From NCBI RefSeq assembly GCF_001039355.2, contig NW_019773513.1:2095419-2159418 (forward strand): DNA of 64,000 nt, in the 5' to 3' direction. Position numbers and translations under genes: made by a program. This DNA comes from Lingula anatina (taxonomy: Eukaryota; Brachiopoda; Lingulata; Lingulida; Lingulidae). Below the pieces are notes generated by a model. The model was not told the DNA's origin. It searched no databases and worked only from the letters and a program-made list of their open reading frames with translations. Shown here one piece after another: positions 1-14,092 of this stretch (positions within the stretch are counted from its first letter, which is position 1; every line of letters begins with the position of its first letter).

Positions 1-689
1 ATTCATGTGGAAAAAGTATCTATACAGGAGCTTTTTGGATGTGTTCACAAACAGTCTCTCCCCCTTGTTAAAAGTGTTTTGGAAGTTGTCAAGTTTCCAA
101 TGTGGTTACTGAAATAAAAGGAGACAGAATTCACTGAATGTTCTCCCAGACATTTGTTGGCATTTTTGGACAATGATTCAGAAAAGTTCACAGTCTAAAA
201 CCTGCCTTGAGATTAAAACAATTCACTAGGGAGTTGAAATAGCATTAGGAAGCACAGTTCTTGCAGTTAATGAGAATGTTTCATGACCCGTTTTCCTGTA
301 TGGAAGCATGAGGCAATAGAATTTTAATTAGAAATTACCTTGAAAACTAATAGCAGTTCAGTGACATAACTTACAAGGATAATGAAGATAAAACTAACTG
401 ATAATCACCTTTTAAGGACTAGTTGTACTAGTAAATTTAAAAATATTGATTGATGCTTATTCTGTGTTTGCATGTATAACATCCACAATATGTGACATGT
501 TTTACTGCAGTATAACTATATTATAAGTTTTTTATAACTATATATATTATATTGAACATTGAACCAATCATTCTGCGTTTCTCATAATATGTAGCAAATA
601 GTTTCTTTAAGTAACATTTTTATTACATATGTGATTTAAGAAGTTGAAACATTGTAACATCATTTGACAACATTGTATCTTACTTGCAG

Positions 690-3600
690 GTGAACCCTGG
701 CAGTGTGGCAGAACGCTGTGGTCTGCACCCTGGGGATGCCGTGCTGCAGATTAATGGTCAGAATGCTGACTACATGGAACATGAACAGGCCAAGAAGGAG
801 ATCGTCAGGGCAGGGAACCAGGTAGAATTTATAGTAGAAAGGTAAGTTCATGAGAAGATAAAGTGGGAATGATTGAATTGGGACCACTTGTAGAGTTAGT
901 TTGAAAGAGGTGTTCAAGGGATCAGTAGGTCATGTGTGTGGTCACGGTTTTATGTGGTCAATTATGATATTGCCTTCAAAGTATTCATTTGTAGATTAAC
1001 AGATACATATTGAATGTTGGTATTAGAAACAGAATTGCAATATCAGCAGATACATATTGAATGTTGGTATTAGAAACAGAATTGCAATATCAAGTGGATA
1101 CCACTAATCCTATATTCTCCTAAGTAAGGTAAAATAATCTTGATGTAATTTGAGAAGTATGTACATTATTTGATAATGTGACATTACATGTGATTGTGAA
1201 AAAAATAAACATAAACCTTCATCTGAGGGGTTCTATTATATTACATAGACTAAATAGACTCAGGGTATCAAAACTAAATAGTCCCCAGTGACTCACAAAT
1301 TTATTTTTGATATTTGTATCGTCTGTATATATACATACATGTGAGTCACAGTGATAAGCTATTTTGGTACTTTTAGTAAGCTGTTTCTTAAATATAACAG
1401 TATGGTTGATGCCAGAGGTTGTTTTCCTCGGCACAAGTCTGACATTTTACATAGTCTTTATTTTAAAGTGTGAAGAAAACCAGCTTCTTTCTTTTTGTTA
1501 ATCTTTGAATGCAGAATAAGTGGTTAGATTCAAGAGTGTTACACGTGCCACTCAACATTTTCCAGGCTCTTTCTGACACGCAGCCACACATATATTTGAA
1601 TTAACAAGTAAATTGTGTTTGTATTCCCATTAAGAGTTTTGTTGAAGACTGTCTTCATCAAACAGAAGTGACTTTCCCTTGTTTGATTTGAATGGAAGAT
1701 CAAACTTGAATGATTAGACTAAAAATATGTTTTTTGATGTCTTTATAGGGCCTATTCTATTTTTAAAAGAGGAAAGAATGATGTTAACTGTGTTATGTCA
1801 GGCCCGTAGCCAGCAAATTCAAAAGGGGGGTTCTTTTTCTGAAAAAGTGGACCTTTTATAATGAAACTTATGTGTACCTAGATCAAATTTTACCCAAAAT
1901 GGACCTTTTCCTGACAAAAGGGGTGGTTCTTTCGAACCTCCAAACCCCCCTGGCTACGGGCCTGTATGTACTGTATATAAATACCGATGTCACAGTACTT
2001 GGCAAGTGTGTATTAGTTTGTTATTGTGCTGGAATCATTGTATTAAAAGGTGCCTAAAGCAACAACTGACACAGTACCTCCAGCCAGTTATATTCCCTCA
2101 GGTCATGTTAGATGAGCCAAACATAGTAATTATTTAACAATCATATTCTGATGGGAATTGGAAAATGAGTATATCATTTGGTTGTTCAAATAATAAAAAT
2201 TGTGTTCATATCTTTTATAATTACTTGCAATAGTACATTAAGAATTTGAAACACTGAGGCTATCTTAAATCAAATTGAAGTTAGAGATTAAATGTTTTAC
2301 AAGTCTGGTTGTTGAAAGAGTTGTTCATAATTGCCAATAATATTGTTTTACAGAGGTGGGGTTAGAATTTGGAAACCCAAAGTCACGCCCATGTCTGAAC
2401 TGCGACCTGGGGAGCTGCAGACCCATGGCGTTCCTAATGAACCAGCTCCTATACAGAGGACATCACTGGCACACCATGAAATACAGGTAGATAGTAGTGC
2501 TTTTAACACAGTGTCTCAACTTACACAATGTCACAACAAACACAATGTCACAGCTAACACAATGTCACAGCTAACACAATGTAATATGCATTGTGCTGCC
2601 TCAGGTCACACAATGGTACACAATGTGTGATGTCACATGTAATACACCTTGTGTACTGTCTTGCCTGTCATAACATCACACCCAATGTAGTGGTATAGCA
2701 TATGTTCTGTCACTTCAAGCATAGCAACATAACAAACACTGTGTTATATCAGATGTTATGCACACCAAGCACAATGTCTCACCAAGTGCAATGTCACACC
2801 TAACACAATCAAATCTTTAACTGGGCTACACTTCCACACTTTAGCATTTATAAACTTGGCACTCCTCTTTTGAAGTATTTTCCGATAATTCTATTTGTAT
2901 GGTGTGATGCAAGCTGCCAGATGATGAGTGAAGTGTATCAGTGCCCATATGACATTTAGACGGAAAATTTGCTCAATTTTAACTTTCAACATGCAGATGT
3001 ACACACACATCATTTCCACTCATAATGTTCTCTTTGTTTTTATCCTAAAACATTCTTCCAATGCATAACTACATTTTACACCATTCATGATGAGTTGCCA
3101 AGCTACACCATGTGATTGAGCCATATGTTAGGAGCAGGTGTAGGATTGAGATCTGGTTGGAGGCCAGATGTTGCAGCAGATTGGCAGTCTAAGCTCATGT
3201 CATTTTTATTGTCATCATGCAAGCAAGACCAGTCTCAAGTACATGTAATAGGAAGAAACAACTCTTAAGGAAAATCCAGTTTAGTAAACATCGTGACAGT
3301 CTTGAGTGCCCTGAAACCAATTGTGGTTTCTCCAGAAAACCAGTTCTTCCCACTACTACTGCTACACACTCGTGCAGCTGTGAAAGATTCATATTTAGAT
3401 TTAACCTAGAAGCAAAAAAGTATTTTTGGTTTTTATATGTAGACAGTCTGGGAACAGAGAATAACAAATTTATTCAAGACAGACCATACTTGTTGTTGAG
3501 GTGAAATTATCTGATTTAAAAAAAATCCTGTGTCTGTCTTGCCTAATGGTGATTGAATCTATTTTTTATATTATAAATTTTTTTGCCTGTATATGTACAA

Positions 3601-5957
3601 TCTTTGGTATTTAGTTGCTGTTCATCATATTCAGTTGACATTTCCAACATGTCTGTATGACCTACAATTTTAGTAAAAAAAATTCAGAAAACATCTTCAG
3701 CACCAGCTAACGTTTTGCATTTTTATGTGCTCTATTTGAGTAGATCTGCATTGCCTCACCTAACAGGGTTCATAACAAATCTTAACAAATCAACACATTA
3801 GGAGAGCCAGCCTTAGACTTGATTTCTAGCTTAAAAAAAGATTTGATGTCTGTGACATTCAATTATACCAGCACCATCAGAACTGACATTTTCAAAAGGC
3901 ATTAAGACCAGCAAAACTTTATGTGGCGTTTTTTTTGCCAACATCCACTTATACAATGTTCATGGTCTTTCTCTGTGTCTTGTTTTGGAAGGTCTCTATG
4001 CTGGGAGGAAATTGATCTGGGAATTTGGCCCTAGAGATGATGATTCACATATTTTTCATGAAAGCAAGCTGTCTCAGGTGAAGCTGTGCCATAACATAGG
4101 ATTTCTTCCAACATTAGCTAACCATTACTCCTCTGAGCAAGGTTCCAAAGAGTTCTCTTGGACACCAAAAGATAGACATTCGCTTATCCTAAATGGAAAT
4201 AGATCAAAACCCTTAGTTTTTAAGTTGATGAAGACCAACTTTCAGCCTTATATTATTTTATAAAAAAAAGCCCATGTGAAGTTAAAGGATTGTGAGGAGT
4301 GATTTGCAGTTGTTAATGATGTGCACTATTCATAAAAGAACTCTGTAAAAAAAAAAAAAAAGACAAAATTGCTTGAATCTATGCAAAGATGCACATGCAC
4401 ATTGAAAGATACATACACTGGCAAAAACAAATGCATTCACACTCTGACAAACATACCACAATACAACAGCTTCATCAGTGAGACAGCTTTACTTATTAGT
4501 CAGAAAGCCCCTACCCTGAGCCTGCCCAAGAGACTACACTCTTATACATCAATCTACAAAGAAACTCAATTACAAACTTCTCTGCTTCATAAACTCCTAG
4601 GGAAGATATAAATGACATTCTGATTGGCCACTTTGATACCTAGTGACCACAACACTGGGCACAACACTGGAACCACTGGGCTATGACTATGATCAAATGC
4701 TTCTGGCATTTTGAAATCTGATAGTCAAATTAGTTCCATAACAATGAGAGCTTGTGATGTCATTTAGTTTTTTGTCTGTTTAACAAAGTGGCAAAAGTAC
4801 ATGTAGTTCAGTCTTGAGTTTAATCTTGTAAAGGTGGCAACCACATGTAGAAGAGTTTGGTTACACTTGTCTGTAAATGGGGTTTCAGTCTCACATATGG
4901 TTGATCAACTTTCCCTGGTCAGGATAAATATAAAAAGACTTGGGTAAGTTGATTGTACTTCATTGTACAGAGACCACAGCTAATGACTGGCATTGCATAA
5001 AAAGTATATGTATCCGTATGGTGTTATAAAAAGCTAAACTGATCAATCTGGGACAGGGTTATCCAGCTACCTTCATATGAACTAGGTTTTTTATTACATT
5101 ATGCAGAAGCCACACCAGTCTCTGCTGGAGATAATGCAACCAACATTGACAGCCATTTTTAGATTGGTTGGTCTTATTAAACTGTTTAGTCTATTTTGGG
5201 TGAATTGTTATCACATTATAAGCAAACACAGTATCTGTATGTATATATTGGACCCTTGTTCCATTGCAGCTGCTGTATTTATCAGCATTTCACTTACACA
5301 TAATATGTCAAATACAGTTTAGCACTTAGGGTGTGGTCCCATATTGGCTTTCTGATGATATTTTATTGGTTAAGAAATATGTAGGCCAGAATGTTTTTCT
5401 ACTGAAATAGCAACAGCTAAATTCTTGGCTAAATTTGACTTCAATTCCTTGTGGCCATAACCTTAACACAGCTTGCTCAATCATTTTTTGATCCAAATTT
5501 TTCTTCTTGCTCACAGGCAGGGTAACATAATAACAGCTGATGAGAAAGAAACAGTTAACTCTCAAGAGAACAATAAACATGATGTGTGAATGATGGTGAA
5601 GATTACTTATGGTTTTTAATTGAGTTGGATTGCCAAATGGATCCTCTGCTTATAACCATTCATACATGAAAAAAAACTAGTAATTTCACTTTGAAGTATT
5701 GATCTCAGCTTGAACACCATGAGTGTTAATGAGCCAGAGTGCAGTGTAGGTTTGTCTTCATGTCACAGAGATGTCTTATACTGTACATGGTTGATTATAC
5801 TTGTACTGATCAACATTGCCAGCATGACTAAGTGATCTACAATTGGAAAAAAAATCAGATACTTTTCCTCATACTAGCGAACATTGTGATTTTATACCTG
5901 CACTCTCTCATCACCAAACCAAACTGACTTTTAAAAGTATGTTCCTAATGGAACATA

Positions 5958-5992
<35 letters not shown>

Positions 5993-8900
5993 GAAGGAGG
6001 AATGGAGGGGATTGTGCATATGAAACTTGTACAGACAAAAGTAACTTTCATTAGCTGTCTTACTGCCTTTAACCCTCCATTCATCCACCAGTTTACTGCA
6101 GCATGGTGCACAAAAAGCTGTCCTCAAGCAGAGTTGAAAAAAAAATGGAAGGTGTTTGCAAACACTTAGCACTCTGGACTATATTAGCTTAAGAGGGCTA
6201 AAGCTGACATATTTGGAGACTATGTTTATAACCCTGGCAGCAAATGTTGGTTGTTGTGACCTGTGTATTTGGTGACTCCTCTCTTGAGCAAGTTATTATT
6301 GACACTCGGTGAGAGTCATATGCCACTCAGTCACAGCACAACCAGGCTGCTTTCAGTTAAATGAATCAGTCATAGTTTCATAAAATGCTCCTAGACCAAT
6401 ATCACAGAGTTGACTAATAGAGCTCAGACTTTCTGCTTTTTATGAAACAAGGCCATTTGTATTCAGTTGCACTTAATGGGTGGTATTCTTGCTTTGGTTG
6501 ATTTTACTATTGACATACATGGTGTTCCTGTATTATGTATAGGTATTAACCTAGATTTGCGTCATGCTATTTTTTATTTAGTTTCATAAGAGTGTTAATG
6601 TTAAAAGAAAATTATTCAAATTATTTGTGGAAAATTATTTGTGGTTGGAAACATGTATTTTTGGAAAATTTGCTATAAAATTTGGATGTAATTCACTTAT
6701 TATCTGAAAATGTGATTGGATTATTAACATTAATTTTCTCCATTAATGCCCTCATTATTTTTCATCAGTGTGTAAATATTTCATCCAGGGACTAAAAATG
6801 TTCTGGAACTTAAATTGAGAGGGACAAGTGGGACAATTTGGCCTTCTAATGAATATTGCTTGTTGCCATTTGGTTGTAAATGCCATGTTTGAGAAGAATT
6901 CAAGCTGAGAATACCACAACCTTTGTAAGTGGTTTCCTCCAGGGTGGTATCACATATTGTAATAATAGAATGGGCTAGAGTTATGTAAAATGAGTCACCT
7001 GTGTTTAAAAAATGACTTCGTTGCATTTGTATTTGGCCACATGCAGGCACAAAATACTTGGTCTAAAAGCATCCTCAGGTAAAGCAACAGGCACATATGA
7101 TAATACCTATTGTTAATACTGAATAACTGATTACCAGCCTGGATTCTTGGTAACATCTTTATTCTTATGACAGAAAAAACAATATTAACTTGTACCAATT
7201 AAGATTAATTGTAAAAGGTTCTTGCAATCACATGATTTCAAAATAATTTACTGATGAGTTAAAATAACTTGGTATTCCGCATATATGTATGTTTCAAAAT
7301 CAATACAGTTTGTATTCGGCATATGTTTCAAAATCAGTACAGTTTTTGTTTTGCTTTATTGATGAAAAGAAAAAAAATATGTACATAAAAATAAGGTCAA
7401 ACTTGCAGAAACTCAATAAATTATATGTTCATTTATATAAAGGACATGCTTCTGAACTCATCCTTCAAGCAGATGTCATTACCAAATTACTGGGTTTGGT
7501 ATAAAAACTGCAAGTGTATGATTTGCACGCAAATAAATCATACCTACAAGGAGCTGGAATTCACCTTAATTTACATCTGAATTGAAAAGGGGCCAGTAAT
7601 CAAAACATTTTCAACAACTCCACCCTGCTTCTTCAAACACTGTTCAATATTGTATGTCTAGCTGTGCACATTGAATTTATTATTGAAGTAACACTTGGCA
7701 TTAAAACAACAAGATAAAGAAAACAGATATGAAAATGATGATATATTTTTATAAAAAGATGATTTTGCACAAGTGAATAGGTAGATTATTGAAGTACAAG
7801 GGTTTGATAAGAGATCTATTAATTATTGTAAATGGTTTTGCTAAGATGTGATAAAGTGCAGGTTATGTGCCATGTCACTTGATTGATCAACTTCTTCAGT
7901 GATGGCAGATTATCATGTAGTGCTTGCAAGTTCTATATTAATACCATCCAACTGTTCTTATACTGGTATATACTGTATTATTTAATGGATATTTAAGGCT
8001 ATGGACCATTGGCTAAAGGTATTCCAGTATATTTAAACTGTTACGGTATGACAGCTCTGAATACTGAATGATGTTAATGTTCTAGAAATTTAAAAAACTT
8101 GAGTATTGAAGATTATTGCAGTAATTATCCTATCAACATCAGTAGTGCTTCTGTTGTAACTGGAAATGAGAGATGTGTGGCTAAAAAAGTTATTTTCCAA
8201 TAATCTCTGAACTCAGGGTGGTTAAAAAAACTAGAAGGTACAACAAAAACTTTTCCTTGGTTTCCTTTGGTACTCTGTTCACAAAGAAGGTCACAAAAAG
8301 AACATGCCAGCCCCTCCCTTAACAATATATATGTTATTACACCTTTCACTTATGTGAGTACATCTCTTTTTTACAAGAAGATGTACATTGTTCATCTGCC
8401 CTTCAATCAGAGGTTCATAAAAGTATTTGCTCTCTATGATTGTAATGAAACCTAAAATAACCTTGAAAGTATTTTATGAATCCTTGCCAGAAAACATGCA
8501 ACCTGTTATTTTATTTGTAATGCCTGGGGTCTAATGATACATGCAAAATGCATTGCGTGTTCATGAAAATATATATTTCAGCATCTACCCTGTAGATTAT
8601 GCCTCCTATTGCTATATGTGCCACATGTATTCATGTTCCCCATCATCAGATACAGAGCAGAGTCCAGTTCATGTTTGTTTTCACAAGAGAATTGTTAACC
8701 TTTTCCTGCCTTTTGACAACTACACATGACTACATGTATGTGGAGTGATACCTCATCTTTGATACAAGCCAGCTATCTCATTTAGATTATGCCCAATCCC
8801 AGCACAGTTGTGAAGGCTTATTAAAGCACCTGACCTCAGTTTCACAAAAAAAGTCAGTTCCCTGGCTTAGTTGACTAGGGTTTTCATGAGAGTGTACACT

Positions 8901-9060
8901 GCTCTTGATAGGGTAAGATATGCCCATGTGACCATGTAACCTTGGTAACTAAGTTTTTAGCCAGGGAACCTGACTCAAGTTTTTTTGTGAAACCGATATG
9001 TAATTTATGATAAACTCATCTGAAGGATGCATTCTAATATGTTTGTCGTTCCACAACCAA

Positions 9061-9107
<47 letters not shown>

Positions 9108-12100
9108 AGTATGTCAGATGTTAACTTGGCTTCCTTTGGGTTAGAAATAGTCGTCACACCATCTTCCCAGATAATGTGGCATTAAGTGAAGCAATCTTAA
9201 CTTGACTGGAATCACAACTGTATATGGCTCTAAGTTAAACCATCTTAACTTGACCGGAACCACAACCACAGGTGTGCCTTCAGGAGAGACTCTGGAACTG
9301 ATACACCTAAGATGGACTCCCAGAAGGGTACATCCTTAAGGAGGGATTAGACACTAACATTTCTGTGTCTGATTAAACTTAAGGGTACTTCATAAGAGAT
9401 ATCTTCAGTTGATACACTCAAGGGTGACCTGATGCCTCTTTAAGTAAACTATACAACTGATAAATGTATTTGGGGGGAGGGGATGATAAAATTGAAGCAC
9501 CAGCCCAAGCACTAATTGATTAAACTTAAAGGTGCTTTAGAACTGATAGTGTCTTTAGAGGACACAGGGTTGCTTGATACCTCTTCATAGCTAGTAAAAC
9601 CTAACAACTGATAAACATATTTAGGGGAAGGTATCACTAGAATATAATACTAGGCCAAGCGTTCTTATGTTGACATTATTCTTTATGGATTACTTTATAG
9701 CATACTGAATTCACCATCTTTTTTTTCATAATTTTAATATGGCATCAAATTACCATCAGATCTGTATAAATGGTAGAAAAGTTTTCCAAAATGTGGTCAC
9801 TGTGACATTTTAATTATTGTTTTTTTTTATTTTTAGTTAATGTTTTATTTATAATCTCTCCACTAGGGTCCCAGCACTATTGGTGTTGCTCATAACCGTG
9901 CTGCCCGTCCGTTTGGTGCCTCCAACCTGAACCAGCCCCCCTCTGGGTACAAGCCAGGGGTGGTCCACTCCCAGTTCAACACCCCCATTGGTCTGTACTC
10001 TGCAGACAACATTGCCGACACCTTTGTATCCCAGACTGCAGCCATGTCAGAGTAAGTCATCCAATTTCTATGAATATAATTGAAATGTTTTTGTAAATTT
10101 TCAATCAGATGTTTTGATTTTTTTAAACCATGTAGTGGGTATTAGTCATGTTGCGCCAGAGACCTCGGTCTTGCATTGAGATGTTTTTAAAGATTTATGA
10201 CAAATGCAAATGTATGAAGCAAAGCTGGAAGTATAATTATTGTTAATGCCAAGCTTTCTGTATAAGTCCTATTTTTTCAATTTCCTTTGTTCCAGAATAT
10301 GTTGTGACTTGAATGCAGTTTCCTTTTCAATTGAAAAAAATTTAATTCATTTAAAAAAATCATTAAATGCCCAAAAGCTGTCATGTTTTTAATGAATCAC
10401 TGGGTAATCTCAGCCAAAGACTGCCGAAGAGTATAACTTCCCAACCAGGGCAAAATTATATTAACTGCTGGTATTAGGGGTTAGATCCAGTAATACAGTA
10501 AATCGATCCTAGACCTTATATATTTTTTCGAATTTGATGTCCTGTTTTTTGTAGACTGCGAGGGCAACCTTTGAATGTTGGGGTATCTGACTACCAAGGT
10601 AGGATTCCTGGAATTTTGAAACCCTGGAATGCCTTGTTGAAAAACTTGAAAAGTTCTTGAGATGTTTGTTATTTCTCCACACTATAGGGTTGACATACTA
10701 ACACGCATGGAGTACGTTTCAGTGCCTGCCTTCTCAGTTGTCAACAAAAGCATAAAGATGGATTTGGCAGTTGTCATTAATGTGGGATTTTCTTTCTACT
10801 CCCAGTGGAAAGGTGACACTGGGTTTCATTAATTCTGCCCTGGTGCAGTGTTCTGTTGGCAAATGAATGGAAAGACATGCTGAATGCAATCATGCACACA
10901 GAAGATGTACTTTACAGTCTGAAGGGATGAGTTATGGAGGAGATTTGTTTTCATGTTTTATTGGCAGGGCTTAAAATTACAAGGGTTATGAAAATATTTC
11001 CCATGTTTTGAGAATAGATAATTCTTAAATGTCTCCCTCACAATAATATTGAATGCTAAAACATTTATAAGCATTCGGTCTGTTAAAGCTTTTACAGTAC
11101 ACCTTTTTCCTCAGTGGATTCCATGTTAATTAGCCAAAAGACTTGGTGGAATATCCTTATTGGGACATGACAATAAGAAAATAGGTTTATTAGCCTGTCC
11201 CTACACCACCACTTCCTAACGAGTAGATAAGTATTTCATAATTGCTTAGGGAAAAAATGCACTCTAAAAATAGCTTCCCATCTGCTCTTGAGAACTAGCA
11301 TGTTCAAAAGCAAAAAGAAAAAAAAGAAGATAGCGTCAACACAGCTGAGTGAGCAAAGAAATGGCGTAACTGAAATAAGAAATGTCTGCACTGCCATTTC
11401 TCAAAGCCGCAGGTGATGTAAACACCTGTTTTTGTGAATCATGCTGCTGACACCTGTTATGGTCAGTGTCACACACAGCAGATACTGGTCATTGTCTTGT
11501 ATTGTCTCACATTGCTGCAGGTCTATGTGTTCTGTAGTTGGCATGGGAATAATGTAGAAACAGATTGATACTCCATACTTTATGACTAAAAGTCTACATC
11601 ATATTTTAATGTTCCACATCCATGCAGAAAGATGTGCATAAGAACACTGTTGAGGAATTATAAGGGCACTTGACTAAACCTCATCACATTATTGATTAAT
11701 GCTGGTAGTTTAGATACTTAGAATTAAGATGCTGTGGGAAAATGCATCAGGGCACCCTGACAGGCACACCTAAAAGCTACATGTACATGTTCTGCCACAA
11801 TGTATGTTATATGCTTCAGGTGAATGTGTTGACTTTGTGGGAAAATGCATGAAAAATTCCAAAAGTCAGATATAGGTTTGATGCTATCATGGTAGCAATT
11901 TTGCAAAATATAAATGAAATGAATAAATGAATGTTATGTAAAGACTTTAAAGAAATGATAATAGTTTCTGGGATTCATATCCATTCTACTTTAAATTTTA
12001 CACCCCTTTCAAATTTTTGAAATAGATGAAATGGTATTTTGAAAGATGAAATATCTTATGAAAAAGAAAATATAGGATCTTCCCCATTATTTCAATTTAT

Positions 12101-14059
12101 TTTGTGTCTATGAACTAATTAAACTTTAAAAGAGTTGTAATGGCCTTTAAAGAACTAAACAGTTCCTCTTGGTGGGTATCTACACTTTAATTGCTGGTCA
12201 CCCAAGAAAATAACTAGTATTTTTTATTACAACTTCCTGTATCAGATTAAATTGTTGTTTCTTTTCTTTTGTCTCCTTTTGTGAGTGGACATAGTCCAAT
12301 AGTGTTCATGGTTTTTGCAGGCAGTGTATGCAGAAAACCTGTCCAACAGGATTGTGCATGTGATTTGAGATGTGTTTTGGCTTGTTGTGTAATTTTTTTC
12401 CTAACTGCATGTTTGTTTGATAATTTTTTGTAGCCTAGATATCAATGATCAGGCAGATGGCAATTTTCCACCTCCACCACCACCAATTGCAGCCCCAGCC
12501 CCAGCTCCAGCCCCATCCCAGCATTCATCAGCAACATGGCGGCCGCCTTCTCAGACTCCGCAGGCACCACCTGTGAAGATACAGCCAGCACAATATCCTC
12601 CTCCTCCTCCCTCTCAAAAACTTTACACAGGGGCACCACCCCCGGCACCACCAGCTCCTCCAGCACCACCAGCTCCAAGTGGTTCCAGAGCACATGTGGT
12701 CTCAAAAGTGGCGCCACCTTCAGCACAGCCTGTAAAAGTTGCTGGAATTGCACCAAAGGCGGCACCTGAACACGTAAATGGAAATCACAAAAAAGGCGAA
12801 GAAAATGGCAACCATAATTTGCCAGCAGATGCCCCCCCTGAGATCTCGCCCACTTTGTTAGCATTGCAGGAGGAGCTGAAGGCCCAGCAGAGAGGAGAAC
12901 AGGAGGTGTTTAAAGGTTTGGGGATGTCCAATACAGAGAATCACCAATCACGATCATTCCGCTTGTTGAAGGAGGATTTAGACAGTGGTGGAACAGGTAG
13001 TTTAAAATTGTTGTCCTCTGTCCTGTAAAATAATCAACTGCCAGTGATATAAAAGGGAGAAATGCATAAATAATTGTAATTGTGTGTTGTTGTGTTATGT
13101 TATGTGTAGTTATTTTTTTTTAGTTTGTGCTTGTTGTACTGTTTTGCGCTCCCAAATTATGTTACTGGTATATTTTTTTCTTTTTTTTTTCTGCAGTATT
13201 ACAAGTTTTCCTAACACTTGCCTCATGTTGGCATGTGCAATGTTTGTTGTTTGAATTACTCATTATTTTTATTTACAAATTCTCAATTACCCATATTTTG
13301 CACCACAGCGTGTATGAGACTTCTGGTGATATATTTTATGTGTTGATTAACTAAATTACAGCTGTTGTTCAAAGAGTTCATTATGTGCCTGCACATCATG
13401 AACATGAACATGAAGAAGAGGGTGAGTTGAAGCATGGTTTTATGTTTGACTGCTGCAGGATTCCTGTCTTTATTTTCTGATAATATAAATCAGATTTCTC
13501 TATTTTTTTTAGTCCTTCCTATTTTTTTCCTTCTTTCTTTTCATATATATTCATGCATTAAATTATTTATGTATGATGTATATTTAACCACAAAATAGAT
13601 ATGTAGATTTTAGAATCTTTTATTGTAAGTATCATTTAGTATTTTGTGAACAATTTACTAAAAGTTTGTCAGTATACAGGAATTGAAAGTTAAATGGTAT
13701 TGCTACTAATTAAAAAAAATACAAGGAATTAAAACCCTGCAGCAGTCAGAAAGATAATTATGGTTACAGCATGCTTTGCTTCAGTTAAAACAAAAATGGG
13801 AAGGATGTTATTTATTTATTTGGTAAAGGTGGACAGAAACACCACCATGCATGAATAACAAATGAAGGGGCTTGCGGATATATTAAAACATTTGAAGAAA
13901 TATAATAAATTTTATTATACCAAAGGATCAAAATAAAAAAAAGTTTCTGTTTTTGATAACAAAAAATGGTTTTTGATTTGTGAAATTATTATCAGATTTT
14001 GATCCTTTGGACATTTAAAACAAGATATACTCTATCCATATGTACAACACACACACACA

Positions 14060-14092
<33 letters not shown>

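Larger units (their letters stand above)
842..2353 (+). other. intron of the PDZ-LIM gene
   Basis: Bounded by GTAAG at 842 and CAG at 2351-2353. It contains a 47-bp tandem duplication (1001-1094) and a 166-bp inverted-repeat element (1799-1964). No other exon seen. Confidence 0.8.
2487..9866 (+). other. large intron of the PDZ-LIM gene
   Basis: 7.4 kb between the GTAGA donor and CTAG acceptor. It contains a poly(A) tract near 4350, a CT microsatellite near 5962, a foldback element (8839-8993), an ATT microsatellite and diverged repeats at 9.2-9.65 kb. The small open frames inside have no recognisable domain or splice context. Confidence 0.75.

Noticed and set aside
12442-12864. 140-aa minus-strand open frame
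   Set aside because: Shadow of the proline-rich exon of the PDZ-LIM gene.
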